Positions 55,607 through 64,000 of a DNA stretch of 64,000 nucleotides are shown here, piece after piece. This stretch comes from Blattamonas nauphoetae (Eukaryota; Preaxostyla; Oxymonadida): NCBI GenBank assembly GCA_033064195.1, contig JARBJD010000056.1, positions 248,001 through 312,000 on the forward strand, written 5' to 3'. The position numbers and the translations under genes are program-made. The notes under the pieces were generated by a model, which did not search any database, had not been told where the DNA came from, and saw only the letters and a program-made list of their open reading frames with translations. Position 1 is the first letter of the stretch; each line of letters opens with the position of its first letter.

Positions 55607-58600
55607 TTATTGGTTGACTTCCGAACATGATGGCGAATCAAGATTTCTGTCCATCCGGGACTCAACCATCGACACGATCTGGTTCTCAAGTCGCTTCAGT
55701 GACCTCTTCAATCGCCAGATTGTTTCATCTTCAGTCACAGAGCCTTCTGACGATCCATTTTCAGTTTTTTCTTTGACTTTGAAAGCTTCAACAATATACT
55801 CCAACTCAACGACTTTCTTGCACCTCTCCATCAACTCACTCTCCAGTTGAGTGATCTTCAAGGCGGCTTCGGCTCGGTCCTTTCGACGTTGTTGTTCCTG
55901 TTCACGGATATGATGCACGTGAGTGTCGATCGTGTTCTGCTTGGACGTGTTGTCTTCTCGAACACGCTTCCATTCTTCCTCTTTCGCGTTCATCAGAAGG
56001 ATATGCCGTTTGAGGTTGTCCGATGTCTGACGGAGTCGGTTCTGTTCCACCAACCACATTCGTTGTCTCTCGTCGATCTCTTCCTTCTCCATCCGACTTG
56101 TCTCGACTTCTTCTCTGATTCTCGTGTTCTTCTCTGCTTCCATCCGAGCGTATTCGTTCTGAAGATCAACAAATGAATGTTTGAGCGTGAGGAAGTCTTC
56201 GAGACCCATTCCACATGCATTTTGAAGTCTTTGGATTTCGATATCTCGCTCGTGGACGACACCGAGATGGATCAGAATCAGACTCCGCTTCTCTTCTTCG
56301 ATCATCCCGTTCACGACGGTCATCCTCTCCTTCCATTCGGTTTCTTTCTTGGCAAGTCTGTTCTTCCATTCTCGATGATGCCTCTCCATCTCGTCCTCTG
56401 TGTTCATCTGTGTTTGCTGCATTCGTGTGCTCCATTCTTCGTTTAGCTCTCGGACTTCCGTTGCCCAGTTCCGTTTTGTCTCAGCGACCTCGTTCTCCCA
56501 CTTCTCCTTCGTCTCCTCCACTTCCTTCCTCCACTCTTCTTTCGTCCTTCGTAACAACATCGAGAATCCCGCTGCCTCTTCCAATCCCATCTGAAAAGCG
56601 TTCTGCAACCGCTGGATTTCAGAATCACGATCATGGACGACACCGAGATGGATCAGAATTAGGCCCCGCTTCTCTTCTTCGATCATCCCGTTCACGACGG
56701 TCATTCGTTCCTTCCATTCTTCCTCCTTTTTGGCGAGCCTGTCGTTCCATTCTGCTTTCGTCTGGGCCAAGATCTGCTCCGAGCTTTGGCTCATCTCGCT
56801 GATTGTCCTTTCGTATTCGTCGTTCAGTTCTTTCTTCTCTTTCTCGTTCTTTTCCTTTGTTTCTTGAACCTCTCTCTCCCACTTTTCTTTCAACTCTCCC
56901 ACTTCCACCTTCCATTCGTTCTTCGTCTTTCTCAACTCTTCTGTCAGCGTTGTTGCGGCTTCAATACCCCGTTCACACACTCCTTGCAGAGACACGAGTG
57001 TCGAGTGGTCGTTCAGAACACTTTCTGTCCCGACAGTCGGAGTGGTTGTTGTCCCATCAGTTGGAGTGGTTGTGAGGGTCGAAACGGATTTGAGCGCGTC
57101 TCGTCTCGTTCGTACGTCTGCGATGAGTCGGTTGACGTGTTCCATCTGCTCTTCGTATTTGGTTTCTGTCTGTCTGAGTCGTTCCTTCCATTCTGCTTTC
57201 GTTTCGTGAAGGGTTTGAATGTCAGCTTCGCTTGCAACATCATTTTGTTCTTCGTCTGTTCCGTTCTCTTTCTGGTCCTCCAGCGGCGTTGTCGTTCGTT
57301 GCGGTGCCATCTGTCGGGTCACCTCAACCTCCTTCCGCACCCTCCCCCACAGCGTCTCCAGCTCGTCCACCTGACTCCGTCGAATGTCCAAGGCCTGACT
57401 CAGCGCTGTCTCAATCTGTATTCGCTCGTCTTCCTTCTTCCTCTCCTCCGCTCTGATCTTCTCCTCGGCCAGTCGTCGTGCCTCTCTCTCTGCTTCTTCC
57501 TCTTCTGTTCGGCGGGTGTTTGTGAGGCCACGAGAGATCAGCTCCTCTTTGCCCATGTCTTCGTTTTCAACCACAGGCAGCTGGATGCACCCAAATGCTT
57601 TGTTTTCCTTCTTCTTTTTCTTGTCCTTCTTCCTCTTTTCTGCTCGCGCTTTCGCTTCCTCGTCGTTCTCCTCGTCCTCGCCTTCTGATTTCACTGCTTC
57701 TTGAATAATCACGACAGGTGCCTTCACTTCTTCAAACACTTTCGGATAGTCGCTTTTCAGAAACTGCGCAATTTTGTCGACTTCCTCCTTCGCTGCGAGA
57801 CGCAGGTTGATTGACGTGTGCATCTTCATCGCACCGTGTGCGTGGATCCCATCGTGGCATTCCTGACAGAACGGGGCTTTGCAGCGATGGCAGAAGACTT
57901 CTGCTGTCTTCAGTTTCTGAGTGTCTGCGTCTTTGCAGAGGTTCGCACAGTAAAAACACATCTGATCGCCACTTCCGAAGTCATCCTCAACACCAGCCTC
58001 GGCGTTTGTGGTGACGAGCGACGACGGGTTCCAGAAATCGAAGGTGGCAGGGACCGACTCGTCAGTGATGCAGTCGTCGTCATCGGGGTCGAGGTTGCGG
58101 CGAGTGAAGTGTTGGGTCAGTCTGTAGAACCCAGACAGGAATTCATCTGGTTTGGTCCTTTCGAGTGGGTTTGTGCTTTCAATCACAGCCAATCCCGCTG
58201 CAATCGCAGCATCGGGATCGTATGTTGGGTTGAGGAACACTTCACTCTCGTTTGTCTGAGTCTCGTTGTCAACGCCCTTTCCTTTGATCTGAAAGGCATC
58301 CGATCCAAGTCTGTTTAGTCTGTCGAGTGTGTCCTGCAGAGTCTCGCCTGGCTGTGCCTCCACACCGAGCAGACCGATCAGAGCTTCGATTGACTTTTCC
58401 TGCTTCTCCAACCGTTGCGTCGCTCCCTTCAGTTGTGTCAATGCGTTGTCTCTCTCAGCCTTCACCTTCGCACTTCCCTTCGAGTCTGTCTTGCCTTGTT
58501 TCATGTCATTGATCTCGTCTTTCAAGTCATCGATCTCATCCAGTCTCGTGTTGATTGAGTCTTCCAGATTCGCATTCCGAATTGTGAGAGTTTCGATTTC

Positions 58601-60298
58601 TTGCTCCTTCTCTGCCATCTTCTGCTTCAGGTCCTCCAGTTCTTGCACACTCTTCATCATTCCGGTCAACCCACCCTGACCTTCCCCCTCGTCCCCCTCC
58701 CCGTCTTCTCCCATCATCGCCCCAAACTGTGACATGTCAAATGAACCTCCTTTCTGCACTTCTTGGATGATCTTCATCAACTGCGAGTTCTTCTTTTTGA
58801 GTGTTTCTATTTCACTCTTTGCTTTGTTTAACATCGCTTTCAATTCAGCGTTGGAGAGTTCTTGGTTGACAATGACCTTGTTTTTCACTTCTTTTGCTCG
58901 TTTTCCGAATTCGAGGGTGGATTGTGTTTCAAAAGCATTGGTTGATGATCCAGAGGAATTGATGACGAGGACAGTTCTGAAGAGGAAATAAATCAATTAA
59001 TATGTAAAAACAGACCTACTGTTACCCCCGAATGTCTCTTGAAGCAACCTTGTGAGCTTGCTGTCTCGATAAGGGACGTGTTTCGCAGCCGGATCTGTCA
59101 ATGCTTTGATAACGTTTCCGAGACTTGTTAAAGACAAGTTAATCTTCTTAGCTTCCTCTAACTGTTGTCCTTCTGCTCCAGTCTGTCCAATTTTTTCGGA
59201 TCCAGCCAGATCAACAAGATACATCAACCCAGTCTTTGTCGAATCTGTTTCTCGGTTTCTTTGAGTGACCTTGACCATAAAAATTGTGTGAGAACGAGAC
59301 GAACGATCATTCATTCCTAGGATTAGAATTCATGTTGATAATTTTTGTATAAACGAAAGAACAGAGAAAACCTGTTGCAGCAGTTTTCCTGTTTGCGTCT
59401 CCAAGCGCAAGCATATCCAGAAAATCAACACTGGCTTTGCAATCTCTCCATGTAATTCCTTCAATGTAGATATTGTTTTTCTTTTGATGAATCTCGAGAT
59501 TTGTTTTCGAAACTGTTGGAATTGCGAAAAGATAAGAGAAGAGAGAAAACTTGGAGAGATAATGAAAGCAAACTGTCCAGAAGATCGCGAATTCTTTCAA
59601 GATAGATTTCTGCATATGCACTCTGGACAATGTACTCCAATTCTTTTGGAGAATGTTTGATTCTTTCCAAAATATGATCGACCATTCGTGGAATGATTCC
59701 TGCTGACTTTGCATCATAGTCATCGGGTCCCTGAACGGTAGTTGTTAATGTTTTTGAAAAAATGTCACAATGAATTGATGGAGAAGGGTGACAGATGAGA
59801 AGACGACAAAATGGAGAAATATCAGTGATACAGACCATCATAGTGAAGGTTTTGCCAGAAGAAGTTTGTCCATATGCCAGGATAGTTCCATTCACACCAT
59901 TGAGGACATCTACAAGATGTTGATGTGAATTGATGATCGAGAAATGGGAAAATGAACAGAGAAAAGCAGGAAAACCATCAATAACCTGACGAGCTGTTAC
60001 ATCGTACACCACACTCTGATCAACGTAATATGGGAAGACATGGTCAAAGTTGTAGTTCCTTTTCTGTCCATTTACCTGTTCGAGAAATAACACATCATTC
60101 ACAAAGATAAGATGTCTCAAACATCTAAAACTAATGATTGTTGATCATCTTTCAGTTCGACACAAAGTTTTCCATTCTTTGATTTCTCAAGAGAGTTCAA
60201 TGGTCGGAAACGAGCTACGACTTTGACATCTCCTCCTCCCGACGATGAAGTCTGCAATAAAAAGAGGAATCTGGTGAATATAGAGTGGATATTACCAT
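55607..60298 (-). CDS. Kinesin motor protein (kinesin-1-like) with a zinc-binding cluster in the tail
   Basis: Plus-end-type microtubule motor. The ATG at 60298 is followed at once by a 44-nt intron (60252-60295), so exon 1 codes only Met. Exon 2 gives VKVVARFRPLN; an intron at 60076-60122 leads to NGQKRNYNFDHVFPYYVDQS. P-loop AYGQTSSGKTFTM, switch I NDRSSRSH, switch II LVDLAGSE, then LTRLLQETFGGNSR, and FGKRAKEVKNKVIVNQELSN as neck, resembling kinesin-1. About 1000 residues of coiled coil follow. Near 57985-57835 lies a Cys/His cluster (CFYCANLCKDA, FCHRCKAPFCQECHDGIHAH), like a B-box zinc finger, unusual for kinesin-1. A 127-residue coiled-coil unit is duplicated in tandem (about 56210-56970). 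Introns between 58997 and 59900 are short. Terminal exon ends TAA at 55607. Confidence 0.85.
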
Positions 60299-61050
60299 TT
60301 AAACCCTAAGAATAGCCGTATGTAGTGGGAGAGACAGATGAGAAAAAAAATGGAGGACGGATCGATGAACCTTGTTGTGAAATTGGTGTTCTAGCAAACC
60401 AAAAAGTGATATGATGAAGATATAATAGCGATAATGTCTGTTCGATGCACATTTCTTTTGAATGGGTGAGATCTCCTTCTCTCTGTCATGGTCGGCGTTC
60501 ATTCATTCCTTTCCTCTCTATCGAATGACATCCTTTCCTCATCTTCATGTATATTCATTTCATTGTGTTTGATTTTCACTTCATTGAGGAAAGACCGTTT
60601 CTCGATTTCATCATTTCCTCGGAGTCGTTTGAGCCACAACACTAAGTGTTGAAATTTTTGACATCAGAGATCGTAACGGAAAAAGTTCGAGTGACATTTC
60701 GATTTTCGAATATCCTTTAATCCTTCACAAATTCACATTGTTTACATTTCTAAATGAAGATTCCGGACGTTCTGATCTGCAAATTTGTTCAGTCTCGGGA
60801 TGTGGTCTGATCCAACCATAATCGTATCTTTTTATGACATTTTCTTACGGGGCCGTTTTTTCGATTTCAAAAGTTGTCGAATACATCGTTGTCAAGAATG
60901 AATGAGTTCTCAATAGTCTTTTTTATGATTATGCTCTCTATTTCGTCATCTCAAATCGATACGTTTTATTGGCCCGAAAGACAACTTAGTCATGAGTTAT
61001 GTGCACAGTTTTAGAAAAAATGTTCATGGAACCAATACAGTGAAATGGAT
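60299..61050. other. Non-coding upstream region of the kinesin gene
   Basis: AT-rich, only short frames. No element ends or RNA genes recognised. Confidence 0.45.
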
Positions 61051-61439
61051 TCACGAGAAAGATGCACACTTCCAGTTTGGAGCTTCTGAAGTTGGAAATG
61101 TGTGGGTGTGGAGAATTGACTTGACGACGATCTCCCACTCGTCCTGCCGTAGCTGCTCAGCGTCTAATCTCGTCTGCGTGTGTTGTGGTTTGATATCGAC
61201 GAGATCTGCCTCAAGAGTCCCACTTTCGTCCTTTGCTTTGGATACAGCTTCGCACAAGTCAAAATGAACTCTACCCGACACAGCCATTCCAATTCATCAG
61301 CCATCCCCATTCCCTTCACCTCGGGCAGCTCAAGAAGAGAGTGGCGTGTGAAAGAGATAAGGCGAGCGAGAGAGTGGCGGTTTACGGTCTGAACTGTCGT
61401 GACTGAATGACAGTCAAAACGAGCCAACGACCACTCCAC
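61051..61439 (-). pseudogene. Fragment of a helical protein gene, unrecognised
   Basis: Minus-strand frames 61439-61164 (CHSVTTVQTVNRHSLARLIS, LELPEVKGMGMADELEWLCR) and 61287-61051 (EAVSKAKDESGTLEADLVDI) are protein-like and overlap in different frames, as for two exons or a worn copy. Starts and ends are not clear. No family named. Confidence 0.3.
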
Positions 61440-61475
61440 ACAATCAATGATAATGTCTTGTTCTGCCTCCGTTCT

Positions 61476-63036
61476 CTATTTAGCGTGAGTTGGGATCTTC
61501 ATGTTCTTCTTTGGTTTAGATGAAGGTATCTGTTTGTTCTGATGTGAGTTCAGGACAGGTAGGATCGCTGGAAGCAGATTGGACAGGTTATTGAGGGGAT
61601 GATATGGCTGGGTGTCTGAGTCGATGGTCGTTTCTTTAGTGTCTTCATTTCTCGTCAATTGATCATTTTCCTCCTTCAATTCTGTTTTCGCTTCCTTCAC
61701 TAGTGTTTTCTCTTCTTGTGCTTTGTTTGTTTCTGCGATTGTGTCTCCATATGAATCCCAATCTCTCAGGGATCTTTTCATTTTGTGATTCCTCTTGAAT
61801 GTCCGATAGTGGTTCTGAGATAGTTCCTGCTTCAAGATGTGGTTGATGTGCTTCTGGTGGTTCTAGTGTTTCGGATCTGTCCTGTACTTCTACAGTTTTT
61901 CTCTTCTCAACTTCCTCTTCCTTGTCCTCTTTATCCTTCTTCTTTCCAGTTGGTTTGGTTCATTCCGATTTCCTTGACTGTTTTGTGTTCTTGTTCTATC
62001 CAGTGAACCATCCCAATACTCTGCATTGCCCGATTTTCGTGCATTCATCCTTCTGAGTCTTCCTTCCGACTTTTTGGTGGTGGTGGAAGGGCCTCCTCCT
62101 CTTTCTCCATGTTTGATAGCAGTTGAGTGGGTTGTGAATATGTGCAGGGTGCTTAGGCAGCTTGGGAGGTTGGTCGGTGGTTGACGGTGGATACTTGGTA
62201 AATAGTGAGATCTGGTTCCCCATTCCACCAAGGATCTCGTTTGAGATTGTCAACTGGGAGAGTGGATTAGCTTTGTTGTTGAATGGGAGCGGAAAGACCG
62301 ATTCGGTGCGGACGATGATTTCAGGTAGTGCAGTTTTGTTGCGGTCCTGTCGATGTTGCGAGGGTGTAGGCTGCAGAGAGGGGTAGGTTGTTTGTTTCGT
62401 CAGTGTGGATAGGAGATTGGGCGATGGAGGAGATGGTTGGGAGATGTTAGGTGTTCGACCTGTGCGTTCACGACCCGATCTGGACAGTGAATAGGGTCTG
62501 GTCGGTGGAGGGGGTATTAAAATGAATATGCAGGGACATTGAAAGGGTGAAGTGTAGAGTGGCACGTGTGAGTAATCCAACTGTTGGGTGGTGTGGAGGT
62601 GGTCAGAGGGTATGAATTTACAAAATGACGAGTTCGAGATCACGGGCGGGTTTGGGACATTGGGGTGAGCAATTTGAAAGGATGATGCACGGCCATAGTG
62701 GGTATCTGGCGTGCGATCACAGTGATTGACATTTTTCTCGGTCGGATCTTGCTCCGGGGCCTCCATCAGCTGGAAAAGACTTGTTAAGGTGCAGAAGTGC
62801 AAAGGGGTGTAACAGGTATAAAAAAGCGCGTCCAAGCCGGGAAAGTCTGTCATTCGAATTGTGGCGAAGCGTGCGAAATGGGTAAAACCAAGATTCAATT
62901 TAGAGATTGTTGTGAGATTCACGAGTGGATGTGAGAATGTGGAGAGAGAGTAAGGATTTGAGATCTCGAGGATGGGAATGAAGAAATGATTTGGAGAAAG
63001 TGAAACGAGAAATAAGACGAAATGAAGAAGTTTCAA
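61476..63036 (-). other. Possible low-complexity coding region
   Basis: Open minus-strand frames 63036-61996 (Pro/Ser/Thr-rich) and 61835-61476 (Lys/Glu-rich: QEEKTLVKEAKTELKEENDQ). They might be exons of one gene, with a start such as MTDFPGLDALFYTCYTPLHF near 62851, but no domain or clean splice supports this. Confidence 0.25.
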
Positions 63037-63150
63037 GGCAGAAATGAAAAGAAAAGATCAAGTCTCGAAGAGACGGACATCAGAAGCTAATAGGATCTCC
63101 GAGCTGAGAATGAGATGTCAGGATACGTTTGGGTTGCGGTAGGTAAGGCA

Positions 63151-64000
63151 GGTGCAGAGAGGCGTGGAGCGAGGAAAGCGAGTGCAGAGAGGCGTGCAGC
63201 GAGGGAAGCGAGTGCAGAGTGGCGTGAAGCGAGGGACGCGAGTGCAGAGAGGCATGGAGCGAGGAAAGCGAGTGCAGAGTGGCGTGCAGCAAGGGAAGCG
63301 AGTGCAGAGAGGCATGGAGCGAGGGAAGCGAGTGCAGAGAGGCGTGGAGCGAGGGAAGCGAGTGCAGAGAGGCGTGGAGCGAGGGAAGCGAGTGCAGAGA
63401 GGCGTGGAGCGAGGAAAGCGAGTGCAGAGAGGCGTGGAGCGAGGGAAGCGAGTGCAGAGAGGCGTGGAGCGAGGGAAGCGAGTGCAGAGAGGCATGGAGC
63501 GAGGAAAGCGAGTGCAGAGAGGTGTGGAGCGAGGGAAGCGAGTGCAGAGAGGCGTGGAGCGAGGGAAGCGAGTGCAGAGTGGCGTGGAGCGAGGGAAGCG
63601 AGTGCAGAGTGGCGTGCAGCAAGGGAAGCGAGTGCAGAGAGGCGTGGAGCGAGGGAAGCGAGTGCAGAGAGGCGTGGAGCGAGGGAAGCGAGTGCAGAGA
63701 GGCGTGGAGCGAGGGAAGCGAGTGCAGAGAGGCGTGGAGCGAGGGAAGCGAGTGCAGAGAGGCGTGCAGCAAGGGAAGCGAGTGCAGAGAGGCGTGGAGC
63801 GAGGGAAGCGAGTGCAGAGAGGCGTGGAGCGAGGGAAGCGAGTGCAGAGAGGTGTGGAGCGAGGGAAGCGAGTGCAGAGAGGCGTGGAGCGAGGGAAGCG
63901 AGTGCAGAGTGGCGTGCAGCAAGGGAAGCGAGTGCAGAGTGGCGTGCAGCAAGGGAAGCGAGTGCAGAGAGGCGTGGAGCGAGGGAAGCGAGTGCAGAGA
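63151..64000. repeat. 30-bp minisatellite, about 28 copies, continuing past the window
   Basis: Unit AGTGCAGAGAGGCGTGGAGC followed by GAGGGAAGCG. Phase is kept without slips over 850 bp. Variants are single-base changes (GAGAG/GAGTG, CGTGG/CATGG/CGTGC, GAGGG/AAGGG). Because 30 is a multiple of 3, all frames can stay open: the minus strand reads LHSLPSLHAS repeated, the plus strand ERRGAREASA. Whether it is translated cannot be told. Confidence 0.95.

Noticed and set aside
63151-64000. CRISPR array
   Set aside because: Units are contiguous 30-bp repeats with no unique spacers, in a eukaryotic setting.

Overview
The window reads as protist nuclear DNA, most likely an oxymonad metamonad close to Blattamonas nauphoetae. 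That is an inference from remembered protein style (membrane proteins with degenerate kinase tails, low-complexity giant proteins), not a database result. Genes are split by very short GT-AG introns (about 29-86 nt where I mapped them) and use TAA, TAG and TGA as ordinary stops. Kinesin, a WDR49/64-like EF-hand/WD40 protein and dynein-like fragments point to a flagellated cell.

Layout. 1-7.4 kb: the end of a membrane pseudokinase gene, a DDX11/CHL1 helicase and an importin-alpha-like gene. 7.4-14.8 kb: a gene-poor tract with relics of one TA-flanked MITE family (including one MITE inserted in another), a decayed Merlin/IS1595-type transposase and a decayed membrane-protein gene. 15-20.5 kb: a helical-repeat protein gene split by a perfect 319-bp tandem duplication, then ORC4 with a very long charged insertion. 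20.6-31.8 kb: a dense pile of DNA transposons. Element A (20620-22855) sits in the tiny gap between the divergent ORC4 and EEP-nuclease genes and carries kelch/HEAT-like host-gene pieces. Element D (24206-31746, 525-bp inverted arms) holds a PIF/Harbinger-like element C (24850-29883), which holds element B (27103-29624), a relative of A carrying dynein-like pieces. A 349-bp MITE (E) also lies in D. 31.85-44.1 kb: a 2911-codon intronless Ser/Pro-rich protein and a divergent Ser-rich gene. 44.4-60.3 kb: five minus-strand genes (EF-hand/WD40, cyclin-like, Ser-rich, UBR-box, kinesin). 60.3-64 kb: poorly coding DNA ending in a 30-bp minisatellite that runs off the window.

Most notable is the A/B family: TIR elements with perfect 8-bp target duplications, 17-bp termini starting with TA, subterminal GACCGG-type motifs and terminal hairpins, each filled with pieces of host genes and no transposase. 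These look like Pack-type (gene-capturing) non-autonomous DNA transposons, perhaps hAT-related. B landed in the third codon of the Harbinger transposase, which fixes the order of insertion: D, then C, then B.
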